DNA from: Diphasiastrum complanatum
Taxonomy: Eukaryota; Streptophyta; Lycopodiopsida; Lycopodiales; Lycopodiaceae
Assembly (NCBI GenBank): GCA_029204225.1
Contig: CM055103.1
Location: forward strand, 39,042,095 to 39,106,094
DNA length: 64,000 bases
Direction of reading: 5' to 3'
The notes under the pieces were generated by a model. That model was not told the origin of the DNA, did not search any database, and was given only the letters and a program-made list of their open reading frames with translations. Numbering within the stretch: the stretch's first letter is position 1; every line of letters begins with the position of its first letter. Shown in pieces: positions 12,060 to 23,628 of this stretch. The translations under genes and the position numbers were made by a program.

Positions 12060-13040
12060 TCTGGATCAGGTAGACAGTGACCAGATCGACAAAATTGTTG
12101 CGGCAATATACAACTTAGGCATTTCTCCTGTGTGGCCGCATTTGTGGTCCGAACCGGAAAGGAAGTACATTCTAGATATTTCACGACCAAGTGGGTTTGC
12201 ATGTCCACCTCCTGAAAGAATCTTCAAGGCTTGTAGTGGGAATCGGAACCATCTGAAGAAATTATTGTGGTTGTGACTTACTGGACTGCATCAAGTTTTT
12301 GAGATAAACCTCCCCGGTATTATCGGGAAGGATACAATCCTCCTCCTCCATAGCCGGAAGAAGTAGCTTCGGGGAAATTAAACACTAGAGATGAGGACAA
12401 CATTGATGACCGTGCTCTGCTTACTGCTTTGTCTCTGCATACTACAATCTCCAGATGAAACTCTCTACTTATTTCACCTGCTGCGTGCGAAAGCTTCTTG
12501 TAGGATGTTGATAACTGTGGGCGATCACCCGAAAATGCGCATGGAAGACTTAACAGCTTCTATGGACATTGCCAGATGTTATAAACATGCATACAGGAGG
12601 CTTTTGAGAAGCGATAGCAGGCACATGAGCAAGGACGAAAACTCACCTAGCGCTCAAAGCACAAAATTCACACCTCTCCCCAAAAAGGAAGCAATGGGGA
12701 AGACTCAACGTGATGCTGAATTCAGATCTGTGCCCAGCAGCCCAAATCATATCCAAAACAGATAGGATAGTTCAGTTACAGTTCGGACTTGCAGGGAGCA
12801 GTTAGTCATGCATATTTTCTTCTAGGTCGGTGCTAGTACTCCAAAGACATTAAACCAAGCAGGAATCTCAACTCTGACTCCTGCAAGTGAAATCCTTCTC
12901 CGTATCTTTTCTTTTATGCCATCAGCTTTGCCTATAGACAACAGGAGCAGACCAGAAGATGCAGAACAAAGCCTAGATGAAAAAGCCCAAATGCTGTGAC
13001 TCCACCAAACTCTAGATGAACAGTACAACTTCATGGGCTT
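12060..13040 (+). other. Coding-like remnants, function unknown
   Basis: Several short plus-strand stretches read like protein but do not join into a clean gene: about 12065-12270 (DKIVAAIYNLGISPVWPHLW, then LDISRPSGFACPPPERIF), about 12300-12450 (PPRYYREGYNPPPP, then LNTRDEDNIDDRALLTALSL), 12391-12765 (an open frame of 124 codons starting with a hydrophobic stretch) and 12825-12985 (TPKTLNQAGISTLTPASEIL). Base composition is less AT-rich than the flanks. I do not recognise the family. It could be a multi-exon gene with small introns or a pseudogene. Confidence 0.25.
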
Positions 13041-13688
13041 CCTTTCCTCAGCTGTTGATCATTCAACTGGCTACTGCTGATTGAGCTGAAATGTATACTC
13101 ATAGATATAAATGCTCTATGGAGATCTAGCAAGTATATTCAAGAAACAAGTCCTTATGATTCAGACTTTAATTTTCTATATTCTCTTCCATGCTGTGCTA
13201 CTACTGCATTTTGACAAAGTGATTTAATTTTCATTTAGTCCTTTAATTACAGATATGGGTTTCTAATATGGATGCTGATTACACGAAGTTTCAACCAAAA
13301 TTGAAAATGAGAGTAGTTCTCTGTAATCTGAAAATGCTTGAGATTTCATAGTTTTGTTACTTGATCTAGGAAGCACTTTCACATTTTATGCCGGCTTCTT
13401 GCCTTTGGCTGTTGCTTATTTCAGCTTTCTAGCAATGCTAGAAAGCACAATGCAATGCTATGCTATATCAAAACGTAGCAATGCTATGCTATACACAAAA
13501 GATACCGACCTCCACATTAGGGAGATAGAAACATTGCAAAGAACTACCCCATAATGGAAAGTTGGGTAAAAGACATTCATGCTATTATGATGAAAGCTCC
13601 AACCCCTACGTCAATATTGATGGAACGCTCATGATACTCAAACCCATGTGTTAACATTTATGGAACCAGCGGGACACTTCGTTGTACT

Positions 13689-13820
13689 TTGGGTTTGGCT
13701 CATTGGTTAGGTTTGGCTTAACATTGTACCTTTTTGCATATAATATGCCAATATTGGGTTTGGCTTACTAGATTTGGCTCATTGGTTAGCTTGGCCAACA
13801 TCATATAATATGCCAATATG
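13689..13820 (+). repeat. Imperfect tandem duplication (~75 nt)
   Basis: The block TTTGGCTCATTGGTTAG, followed by CATATAATATGCCAATA, occurs at about 13691-13753 and again at 13771-13820. The second copy is shorter, so the pair has diverged by small indels. Confidence 0.7.
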
Positions 13821-14727
13821 TTGTTATAAGTGATGCATTCTACTTCATTTTAAGAACTAAAATAAGAGAGACTTTTTGGGATGGGTGGACCCCAATCAAC
13901 CATAATCAAGATCGTTTCTAGATGTTATTTTAAAATGTCTTTGATCAAGAGTGGTATAATCAATAACGTCATGCCATTCGAAGATTCCAACTGGGATTTC
14001 CAAAGTTGATCTCGGGTATCCTCGATCGGCTTCGACTCATGGAGAGGAGCACGTGGTGAAATAAAGGGACATTATCAAATGCTGCCCTTTTATCCATACA
14101 TGCAGCTGAATGTAGAGTGCAAATTTTGTACATTTCACATGTGTGAGGACATCTCAAACAATGCAAATGATCTCCTAAGGTCTGTGTGATTGCACATAGA
14201 TCTAGCACCAACAAGATATAATCAATGTAGCTTGACTATTTTAAGGCAAGGGCACACTAAACATGCATCATACATTCACCACTCATCATCCTCATTCAAA
14301 GGCAACCGTGATGAGAAAAACTAAGTATGGAATTGGCTTGCTCTCGGGTAGAGAGAGAAAAAGTACATGTAGCTCTCAGGTAGAGAGAGAAGATGTAAAA
14401 AACTCTAAGTGTAGAATCTCTCAAAAAACTAAGTGCAAAAGGGCTCTCTCACTCTCTAATAGAGCGTCAAGATCCAAGAGAAGTAGTAAGCATGTGAAAT
14501 GATTGGATCTCTTACATAGCACCTCTAAATTTGATTGGTCTAGTGAGTTGTCACCTTCTACATGTGTGATTGGACCATTTCTATGCATCTCTCTCTTTTG
14601 ATTAGTCACATGAAAACATTACAACACAAGATGAAATGTCACTAGCCCTCTACCATCAAGCCAAGTGTCAAAGGCCTACACTACCTCGAGCTAATGCAAA
14701 GCTAATTTTGGCCAAAACTCAAGATTA

Positions 14728-14850
14728 AGGCCTATTGACTATTCAAACTCATCATAAATGAACTAAAATGATTCTGACTACCCTCCACTCATGGTAAAAT
14801 GCTCCACACATGTGAGATTTCACTATGTACATGAAATTGCAAAATGATCA
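14728..14850 (+). repeat. Dispersed repeat, copy A (copy B at 50103-50225)
   Basis: The string GGCCTATTGACTATTCAAAC and its continuation (CATAAATGARCTAAAATGAT, then TACCCTCCACWCATGG) is shared with 50103-50225 in the same orientation at roughly 80 percent identity by eye. Probably part of an LTR or other interspersed element; no coding capacity. Confidence 0.7.
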
Positions 14851-15094
14851 AGCTAGATTTTGCCTATTCTTCACACTCCTCCTCAAAAACTAGCTTGATG
14901 AGATACTAGATCAAACAAGAAACTTGAGATACTTTTTGAGTGGATCCTTTGGCATGGATATGATGTGAAAACCAGCCATGGACCTATGATAGCAGCAAAT
15001 TCACCAAATCCATGAGAGGATTCTGTGATGAAAATCCATTGCCAATCTCCTTGATGAGCATTCCACCAATTTGATCTAATCATGTAATGAAAAG

Positions 15095-16099
15095 CTATCT
15101 TAATATTATTGAGGTTACATACTTGTCCTTTGTGGATGATTCATTTAATCTCATGAGAAGTTTACAAATTGCCTCACAAAATAAAAAGACACAATTTTCC
15201 ACACTTTGAATGACAATCTCATTCTTGCTCTTACAAGATCCAAGAACATACATTTGATGACACATCCACTTGCTTTCTAAATGATTTAGAACCTGTTCTA
15301 GGCCATTAATTACATGAAAAAAGTCCTTACAAGAGGCATGATACAAAACTAGCATTCTGAAGGCACGCATCTCTTGGATTCTATGACAATCATCATGCAT
15401 GTCTAATGTGATATATAAATTTTCTACAATTTTATAATCAAAAAACTTGCACTTATCATCCAACATCATATGTTGGACGAGACAAGCAATGTGATAAAAA
15501 TGTGTGCATGGTAATTGGTAATGCCCACTCCGTGAATGAAAATTGTGGTTGTAAAGTGGACAACAATCTTGGAGTGGGTCGTCCATTATATGCTCTAGAA
15601 CATTAGAGTGCACAATCCTGCGAGATATATGGCTACCACCACCTGGCCCTTCAAGACTTTCCAACCGACGATGCAATGTTTTCATTTCAGCCTTCAACTG
15701 TCGCATATCGTCGTCATCGTGTGCCTGAAAAACAAAAGATCCTGTCAGCTTGAAGCATGTTTAAGCGCATGATTTATATTCTACCAACATTTATGATTTA
15801 TATACCTGCTCTTTTTCGTGGTTGAACGCGCTCTCTTGACTATGGAGCTGAGACTGCAACTCTTCTATTTGGTCATGCACCTGACATGATGCACCAATGA
15901 GATCATCTCGTAACTCTGTTCGAGTAATAAAAACACTCTCACTCCGAAGGTTGGACAGCGAATTTTGAACTAAAATCAATAGGGGTCTCGAGAACGTAAT
16001 GCATGTACAACATTTTAGCAAAGCTGAGGCTGCAATCTTGATGGTGTAAAAGTTTTGTCTCTCTTTATCTGCGGAGCCGCTACTTCCTTCGGAGGCCAT
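15095..16099 (-). CDS. Hypothetical coiled-coil protein with RING-like Cys/His cluster, two exons
   Basis: Minus strand: exon 1 is complement(15806..16099), exon 2 complement(15095..15724). The donor is CAG|GTATATA and the acceptor TTTTTCAG|GCAC, both phase 0, giving an uninterrupted ~307-residue product from ATG 16097-16099 (MASEGSSGSADKE). Residues ~70-130 are Gln/Glu-rich and heptad-like (DQIEELQSQLHSQE, then MRQLKAEMKTLHRRLESLEG). Near residue 155 comes CCPLYNHNFHSRSGHYQLPC followed by THFYHIACL and a further Cys; the HFYHIACL part resembles the central H-x2-C of RING-H2 or PHD-type zinc fingers but spacing is not canonical. The rest is helical with scattered Cys/His. I do not recognise the family. 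Consistent splicing and lack of stops favour a real gene; it lies in transposon-rich DNA, so a transposon-derived ORF is possible. Confidence 0.55.
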
Positions 16100-16147
16100 A
16101 TCACTACAAGGCTACAAAAAATTTTAAAACTCTTTGTTATGTATAGA

Positions 16148-16330
16148 TTCCCTCTGATATGAGAAAGAAGTTTGACCCTGTCAACTGTAGGAGTATCTTC
16201 ATTGGATACTCGACATCACACAAAGCCTATTAATCTACGATGTCGAGTCAAGTCATAGCTCAGTTAGTCGAGATGTCGTCTTTCTCGAAGACAGATTCTT
16301 CAACTTCAAGCAGAAGCAGCTAATGCAAGA
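16148..16330 (+). mobile_element. Ty1/copia integrase-RT linker fragment
   Basis: The plus strand reads MRKKFDPVNCRSIFIGYSTS followed by HKAY, the conserved copia block after the integrase core (K-F-D-x5-C-x-F-x-GY), then after a frameshift DVVFLEDRFF. Short isolated scrap lying opposite to the minus-strand copia copy at 16870-18718. Confidence 0.75.
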
Positions 16331-16399
16331 GTTCGTTCCAACGACTCCCATCACCATCAATAGGCCTCGACCTATGTGAAAGAATTCAAATCATTGATG

Positions 16400-16865
16400 A
16401 TCCAAATCCATAAAGGATTTTTGGTTACAAAACAAGATACTTGTAGAAAAATGTAGAAAAATCAGCATCTACACACAAAATAGAATGTAAACACTAATAG
16501 ACCTTGATCAAACATGAATCAAAACATAAATAGAAGCTGCTATCCATACAAAAATAGTACCCTACTGTATTTCACACGTGTGAACCTAAAAATAACAAAT
16601 ATAGATCATTCTACATAAGCATGAAATGAGATAGAAAAGAGAAGCTCTGCCACTTCACGAGTTACATCCTTTTATATCATGTCCAAACCCTATTTGGCCA
16701 CTTGGCTTTCCCTCCAAAATGTAAACCCTACTATTTTTGGGTCTAGATTCAATGTACCAAATATTTAAATTTGAATCTACTCAAACTCGACTTGATTTTC
16801 ACAAAAGATAATTGGGCTCTCTTAAAAATCCAGCAAGTGAAGATCCTTGATCATCCCCTTGATTC
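16400..16865 (-). repeat. LTR-like repeat, probable 3' LTR of the adjacent copia element
   Basis: Shares blocks with 22365-22880 in the same orientation: CTATCCATACAAAA, then CTACTGTATTTCACACGTGT, then TAAGCATGAAATGAGATA, then GGCTTTCCCTCC or GGTTTCCCTCC, in the same order with indels. It starts immediately past the RNase H end of the minus-strand copia copy, where its 3' LTR should be. Exact LTR ends were not found. Confidence 0.55.
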
Positions 16866-18718
16866 ATACCATTTCCTTTGTGCAATGTGTAAGAGCTTTG
16901 TACTCGGCCTCACTAGATGACAATGAGTGGCTTGTTTCTTCGACATCCATGATATAGCTCCATCACCTATGAAAATACAATGAACACTAATGGATTTCCT
17001 ACCCATTACATCTCCAGCATAGTCCAATCTGAAAATCCAAAAAGATTAGATGATGATCCCTCATACAATATGCCAAAATCTCAAGTTCCAATGATGTACC
17101 TCAAAACTCGTTTTTCTAGCTTCCAATGCTCCTCACTAGGATCTTGCATAAATTGACTCAATCTTCCAACACAATAGCTTAGATATGGTCTAGTAATGGT
17201 TAGATAGATGAGTGAACCAACTGGCTTTCTATAGAGAGTAATGTCCTTGAATGATCTTTCACTACCTCTTATAGTTAGCTTTACATGAGACTCCAAAGGT
17301 GTATTACTAGATTTTGCATCTACCATATGAAATCTTTCTAGAATAGAATTAGCATACTTCTCTTGACAAATGAAAGTAGATTGAGAAGATTTGATGACTT
17401 CTATTCCCAAAATGTAATGCAAGTTACCAAGATCCTGCACCTCAAACTCCTTAAGAGCACTCTTGATATCCTCCACATCTTTATTGTCTCCACCACTCAA
17501 GATGATATCATCCACATAGATTAGCAAGATGGTACCATCATTTCTAGCAAACCTATAATAAAGTGAATGATCATACTCACTCATAACAAAGCCTTGAGAG
17601 AGTAAAAAAGTATTAAGCTTAGCATACCAATTCCTTGGTGCTTGCTTAAGGCCATACAAACTCTTTTGTAGTAGACATGGATTTGTTGATGAAATGTAGC
17701 TCTTGAGCTGCTCCATGTACACTTCCTCCTCAAGATCACCATTCAAGAATGCATTTGTAATGTCCATTTTCCATAGATGCCATCCATAAAGTGTAGTACC
17801 ATCTTTGCCACGGGTGCAAAGGTCTCATCATAGTCAATTGCTTGTTCTTGAGCATATCCTTGTGCCACTAACTTTGCCTTGTACTTGTTGATATATCCAT
17901 CTAAGTTTGTCTTCACCTTGAAGATCCATTTGCATCCAATAGCTTTTTTGTCCTTAGGTAACTCCACCAAACTCCATGTTCCATTCTTCATAAGAGCTTG
18001 ATACTCAAGATCCATTGCTTGGATCCACTCTTCTTCTTTACTTGCTTCATCTACACTTGTAGGTCCATCAAAAGAGGTTAGGAAAGCAACATAATTTCCA
18101 GAATCTACTTTCTTACCCTTTTCGTCATATGTGAGCCTTGAAGGTACTTGTCTTTCCCTTGATGTTCTCCTTGGCTTTTGACTTGATGAAGGTCCATCAT
18201 CATGACCACAAAGTAGGATCCTTTACATCAACATCAAGAATGTTAGATCCGTCCACATAATCATCAGTAGTACTTGAATACACTTTTGTAATGTTCCCCT
18301 CATCAAAAATGATCTCTACCAACAATCACTTTGTTAGTAGTAGGAACGTAATTGTAGGCTTTACTCACCTCACTATATCCAACAAAAATACCTTTATTTG
18401 AAGATGGATCCTCCTTGGTCCTATCATCAAGAGTAATGTTGACATAGCATGTGCATCCAAAAGTTCTTAGAAAGTTGACACGGGCCTCCTCTTGAATAGC
18501 ATCTCAATAGGTGTCCTTCCATCCAAAATAGCACTCGGCCACCTATTGCACAAGAAATTGGCACACAACAAAGCTTGATCCCAAAATGGTTTATCAATAT
18601 TAGCACTTAACCTCATGGCTTTAGCACTATCACATAAAGTTATATTATTCCTTTCAGCCACTCCATTTTGTTGTGGGGTCCTTGGTGTTGTATACTCCCT
18701 CTTGATCCCATGCTCAGG
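16866..18718 (-). mobile_element. Ty1/copia polyprotein remnant (integrase-RT-RNase H)
   Basis: Minus strand, reading downward. From 18710: TPRTPQQNGVAERNNITLCD, then WDQALLCANFLCNR (integrase), then GCTCYVNITLDDRTKEDPSS linker. From about 18190: RT with NGTWSLVELP, IGCKWIFKVKTNLDGYINKY, DYDETFAPVAKMV; a frameshift with loss of about 35 bases near 17767; then DITNAFLNGDLEEEVYMEQ, SLYGLKQAPRNWY, LLIYVDDIILSG and YILGIEV through 17081. The start of RNase H (SLSSSEAEYKAL) is at about 16870-16960. The RT catalytic YVDD is intact, but gag and protease are gone, with an abrupt junction at about 18718 to unrelated DNA. This is the best-preserved copia pol in the window, still inactive. Confidence 0.92.
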
Positions 18719-19213
18719 CAGTGAGAGGTGAGAAAACGAGAGGGGGTGAAATGGTGCAAGGTGGTGAGTTGGTGAACTTGAGAGGAGGCAAGTTAGGATC
18801 GACTGGAAAGGTGGTGGTTTCAGCCTGGGCAACGTACTGGAAGTCTTGGTCGAAGGTACGGTCTTCGCTAGTTTGGAGGTCGAAATGGGAGAAAGTGAGT
18901 TGGAGCTACTGGTAATCAATGGTGGATGCAGATTTGATGAATGGAAAGTCGAAGATCTAGCATGGATGCCTGATGGATGGATCTTGGGCAATGGCATTAT
19001 AATGTTCTATAGCACTCGGGCAGAGTGATCCTTGTATTACTCCACACGCTTTTTCTGGAGTTCCTGGGGGGGGGGGAGAGGTGTCTCTTCTTCCACCATT
19101 GCTACCATCCGATCAAGTGCAGCTTTGATGCTTTGATGGCCTACACTTGTTGATCTGCTTGCTGGAATTTGAGCTCTAGGGCCCCCTTAAAAAAAAATAA
19201 CAATGTCCAAATT

Positions 19214-19217
<4 letters not shown>
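18719..19217. other. Unassigned segment between copia junction and TA repeat
   Basis: Purine-rich on the plus strand with a G(11-12) run near 19065. A minus-strand frame runs from 18997 straight into the copia integrase, but this is a junction artefact rather than a fusion gene. No recognisable domain. Confidence 0.3.

Positions 19218-19308
<91 letters not shown>
19218..19308. repeat. (TA)n microsatellite
   Basis: About 45 uninterrupted TA units just upstream of the first exon-like stretch of methyltransferase-like copy 2. The open frames of alternating Ile-Tyr across it are artefacts. Confidence 0.98.
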
Positions 19309-19311
<3 letters not shown>

Positions 19312-19312
<1 letters not shown>

Positions 19313-21776
19313 TGGGTGGAATCCATAGTTTCCGAGCCAGAAATGAGCTCTCCATTGAGTATTCTCATGTACAGTCATTTAGACAAGTTAGTGCTATAGT
19401 TTTTGCCGAGTTGACCATCAAGGAAGCCAAGCTCCTTACATGGAATCATAATATCGACCAGGATTACAAGCTAAAGATGACCGTTATTCAACGAGTCAGA
19501 TTTTTTCATAAAGAGTACTTGAGGCTTCACAAAGAAGGAAACAAAACAAATATACAATTTAAATGACTGGGCTTCCATTTGATGAAAAAAATCCAGCCTC
19601 CTCACTTACGAATTATGACAAATTTTTTCAGTTGGCCTTCCAAAAAGGGCAGGTAATTTTTGTTCTTATGAATTTTTCTGTTAGTTCATTTTTTTAAATC
19701 AAGTTACAATCCTTTAAAAAATTGTTTTTTGTTTCAGATTTGGGACTTTGCCGAATTTTTGACAAGTGGGACAGATTTGAGATAAAGGGACAACTTTCAA
19801 AAGGGTCGTCCTCCAACAAAAAAAATTCACACAATCTACTCTTGCACCCATCCCCCAAGATATGGGGATATCGAAGTGGAAGAATATGCAAGGCATCCCA
19901 TCAAAGGATGTGGTTGTGAGTGTCCTGTCAAGAGTTGCTGAGGGACAATTCAGTCTTATTGAGATGGGAAAAGAATTTCAAAGATAGTTTTGATTTTCTA
20001 AATCAAAAGTCTTATTTTTAACACATTTGCAAAAACTTGGATCTAAACATTGATTTTTTTTCAGGCACAAGCTTTTCATGAAACTGCAAGAGGCTATGGT
20101 AGAGAGCCTGAATTGCAAGAACTGGGAGGAATGCCAAGGGTTGTACCCTTAACAGCTCAAAAGATGAAGAGCTGCAAAGATTTCTTATTTATTCAGAGAT
20201 ACGGTAAGCTTTTTTTACAGAAATCGACTTTAAGTTACCAGTTTACGAATACTGTTTATGCTAAGCATGGGTGTCTATTCTTAACTATTTTGTAGATTGT
20301 TAGTTTGACATCATTATTCATGCTTAGCATAAGTTTTTATCACTTTTAATTACAAGTTTTGAATTTGAGAGACCCATGCTTAGCATAGGTGTACTTCTGA
20401 TATTCTTACTTCTCTTTTAGATAATTGTTCTTAAGATTATCATTCATGCTTAGTAGAAGTGTATTTCTAATGTCAATTATTTTCATTTATATTATTGTTT
20501 TTTAAGATTATCATTCATGCTTAGCATAAGTTTATATCACTAGTTACAATTTTTACAATGTCATGCTTAGTATAAGTGGATTTCTACTCTTGTCAAATCT
20601 TTCTAAATGATTCTTCTTAAGATTTTAGTTTGAAATTCAATAAATCCATGATTAGCATAAGTGTGCTTCTATTTTTCACAGAGTTCTGAAGATAAAAAGA
20701 GTGGGTAGCTTCCTGAGCAATTTAGAACTCACCTGCAAAAAGCTAAGGCCGAGAAGAAAACATAGAGAATCTCAACAGACTGGAGACTCAAACGTTGATG
20801 ATGATCCCAAAGAAAAGTCTATTTCCAAGTCTGTTGATAATCCTCCTTGTTTTTATACGATAAACAAGGTGATGCCTGAGAGATTTCCAAGTTTATAAAA
20901 AAAAGACCTTACACTCTCTGCATCGCTGATATTCCATACGGCTTCAAACTTGTGGGCTCATTGAATGATGATCGTTCGTTTAAATACACCGAAATAAAAG
21001 ATGTTGTTGCTAGTTTCGTGGAGATCACTACCGCTCCGCTCTAGAGGATAGTGATATTTCACTCTAGTTGGCAACAAGTAGGTGTTTACAAAACCCTATT
21101 GGAGGTTTGCAATGCAGGGATTGAGAACGCCATTTGGTAAGTCAGGTTTTTAATCAAACATAATTATTTACAAGTCTTTTTATTATTTTTAAATATGTTA
21201 CATTGTTTAGTTTTTTTATTATTTGCTTTCTTTATTCGTAGATACAAGTCAAATGTTCGCAATTCTGGTGGTGCACGTCTCTATAATGAGATTGAATACC
21301 TCAGCATCGGTTAAGGAAACATGAATTTTGGATATCATTTTGATTTTTCTACAGTGACAAAAAAATCAAAAAATTTGATGACTGGTAGTGTGGCTTGTCT
21401 TTATCAAAAGCCACAATAGCTTGTAAATAAATTAATTGAAATGTTTTCTCATCCCGCAGACTAGATTTTAGATTTATTTAGTGGTAGTGGCACTACTAGT
21501 GCATGTGTTATCCAAAAGGACAGACATGTTGCGGCTGTAGAATTAGATGAGAGCTTATCAAGTTTTGTTAAGATGAGACTAGCTCCAATTTTGTCTGATG
21601 AATTTCAAGAGGTTAATAAACTGGGCCCCTCTGAAGATGGCATCGTTCCATTTGTTAAGGAGCCTCAACCACCTACCAATGGTGTAATTGGTGATGCAGG
21701 AGAACTGGCTGAGGTGGTTAGCAAAGATACAATGCGATTGAGAAAATTGTTATTTAGGATGGCACAACACCTCTAA
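19312..21776 (+). pseudogene. Bacterial-type DNA amino-methyltransferase-like gene, copy 2 (decayed)
   Basis: Proposed exons: ~19312-19652, 19738-19983, 20065-20203, 20682-21136 and 21242-21776. Exon 2 ends DVVVSVLSRVAEGQFSLIEM, matching copy 1's SVLTRVLKKELSLEEM. Exon 4 has motif IV (ADIPYGFKLVGS) and exon 5 motif X-like LYQKP plus the SAM motif LDLFSGSGTTSACVIQKDRH, then VAAVELDE. Breaks: the exon 2 donor reads AG|AT instead of AG|GT; stops include TAG in FVEITTAPL*R, a TGA at the exon 4/5 join where copy 1 encodes Trp, TAA after YLSIG, TAG after QKPQ and TAG before ILDLF; there are frameshifts in exons 2 and 3. Unlike copy 1 there is no intron inside motif I. Introns in both copies argue against retrocopies. 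Family inference: beta-class N6/N4 DNA methyltransferase fold; substrate unknown. Confidence 0.7.
20256..20662 (+). repeat. Palindrome-core minisatellite filling an intron
   Basis: Seven copies of a 16-18-base core, consensus CATGCTTAGCATAAGTGT, at 20256, 20319, 20375, 20445, 20516, 20562 and 20647, spaced 46-85 bases. Spacers are also alike (TTCTTAAGATTATCATT before several cores and TACTTCTA-like after). The core contains the inverted repeat TATGCT-N-AGCATA. The array takes up nearly all of the intron 20204-20681 of methyltransferase-like copy 2. The same palindrome forms the array at 61985-62332. Confidence 0.85.
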
Positions 21777-22364
21777 CAGACACATGGGGTGGAAGGGTTG
21801 CTACTCCAGATCCTAATGATTTGGTTGAGAACATTTATTTTAAAAAAAATATCTTTTATTCGAAAGATTATTTTATTTTTGTACAAAATTTTCATTTCTT
21901 AGATGTTTTTAATTAAATGATTTTGTTGGTAAATAATTTAGCATATTTTTTGAATACAAATTTGAAATTTGTATTTTAACAATTTACTTAATTGTAAAAA
22001 TACAAATATCAAATTTAAAACAGGTTGTCCCTGTTGTCAAATTTATGTCAAAGTATTTTTTAGTAAAAAAATTAATTTTACAATCACTTGCTTAATTTAA
22101 AAAACTATTTTAATTAATAACAAATTGCACATAAATGATATTTTTATTTTTTGAGCCATTTCAATGTAAAATTTTAAAAATATTTTGCAATACTTCCTCC
22201 CAATTTTAAATATTTGGTAGATATACAATTTTACAAAATAATGAAATCACTTATGAATTTAGGGTTAAAAAACTATTTGAATTTCAAAACATTATAAATT
22301 TACACAAAAAAAATTGGGTCTTGTGCCATTTCTCGTTTCATAGTAAGATTTCTTGTTCTTGATG
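21777..22364. other. AT-rich spacer
   Basis: Poly-A/T rich sequence after the copy 2 pseudogene; no coding signal, repeat or regulatory site recognised. Includes a run of near-duplicate TTTAAATTT motifs only. Confidence 0.5.
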
Positions 22365-22880
22365 AAAGGGATGCAAACTCAACAAGATATTGATCAAACA
22401 TCAAACATATCATAAAATGAAGTTGCTATCCATACAAAATAGTAAGCTACTGTATTTCACACGTGTGAACCCAATGAACCATAAATCAAAGCATTCTATA
22501 CACAGGATTACAAGATATCATCACTATAGTGCACCAATGGATAGATGAACCCAAGAGAACTCATGTATAAGCATGAAATGAGATAAGAGAGAGAAGATCA
22601 TCCTCTTCCCACATGTGTACATCTATTTATAATAGGCTATGCCTCATTAATGAGCTTGGTTTCCCTCCATAGAAACTTCTAAATCAAAAATCCGACTATA
22701 ATATGAACTAGGTTCAATGTATCTAACATAGAAATATGTCCAAACTCTAATTTCTACTTTTACTCGCTTTTTAAAAGTGGTAATTCAAAAACATTTAGAT
22801 TAAAATAACTTTGAAATGTCTATCTCCAAGTCTAAAATGCAAATTGGCCTCAATTGCCAAATACAAAAGATCAAACTAGT
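22365..22880. repeat. LTR-like repeat related to 16400-16865
   Basis: Collinear with 16400-16865 over several blocks (CTATCCATACAAAATAGTAA, CTACTGTATTTCACACGTGT, TAAGCATGAAATGAGATAAG, GGTTTCCCTCC), with about 90 extra bases in the middle. Same orientation as that copy. No primer-binding site was found at either end, so it may be a solo LTR or the distant 5' LTR of the 16.9-18.7 kb copia copy. Confidence 0.5.
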
Positions 22881-22997
22881 TGACAATTTCTCACACGTTC
22901 TACCACCCGACATTAACAGTCTTTTGGCCGGCAGTTAGCCATCCCTTACGAGGTGCTAACTTCCCCTGAGGAATTTACTAACTACAGGATGGTTGGT

Positions 22998-23122
<125 letters not shown>

Positions 23123-23628
23123 GGATTCTTCTTCATTTAAAAGAGTCTCTCTATGCCATATTACGTCCAGACAATGAACAAATGTCAAAAACTCGAAATT
23201 AACGGTCGTTAACTAATACTACCCCCAACTTGCACCATAATAATGCAAATCTTTTTTTTTTTTCAAGATTAGCTCTAAAAGGATTTAAAGCTTACCCATA
23301 ATGAATGGACAAGATGTGTTACTTCTCTTACAAAGCAAAAAGACACTTTCTATGAAACACCACTATATATACCTTGCAGTTTCGACCATTTCTCCCATAA
23401 CACTTTATGAAGAGAGCTCACTACTCTTCTCTTCTTGTGATTGCGCACTACCAGGCTCTCACTCTTCAGATACTATCTTATGGTAAGTGGTTTTTCTCAT
23501 TTCATGCTAAAGATTGCATCCCTTTCGGCTTTATATATCTTGGTTGATGTTTCTTTGCATTATGGATGATCATAGCTTGTTATAGTAAGGAAATGGATGA
23601 TAAGTAATGGTGGATGTGGCTCGCTAAC

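Larger units (their letters stand above)
13041..15094. other. Spacer with small repeats, no gene supported
   Basis: No convincing coding region. Contains a 10-bp-arm hairpin at 13424-13446 (GCTTTCTAGC-AAT-GCTAGAAAGC), short ATGCTATGCTAT runs just after it, a tandem duplication at 13689-13820, CTCTC/GAGAG-rich segments at 14340-14460 and one copy of a dispersed repeat at 14728-14850. Confidence 0.4.

Noticed and set aside
18467-18997. A 176-codon minus-strand frame joining a novel Ser/Pro-rich N-terminus to copia integrase
   Set aside because: The first part has no family resemblance and the join coincides with the element break at about 18718; a chance open frame at a junction.
19141-19399. 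Open frames with long Ile-Tyr runs
   Set aside because: They are translations of the (TA)n microsatellite on both strands, not proteins.
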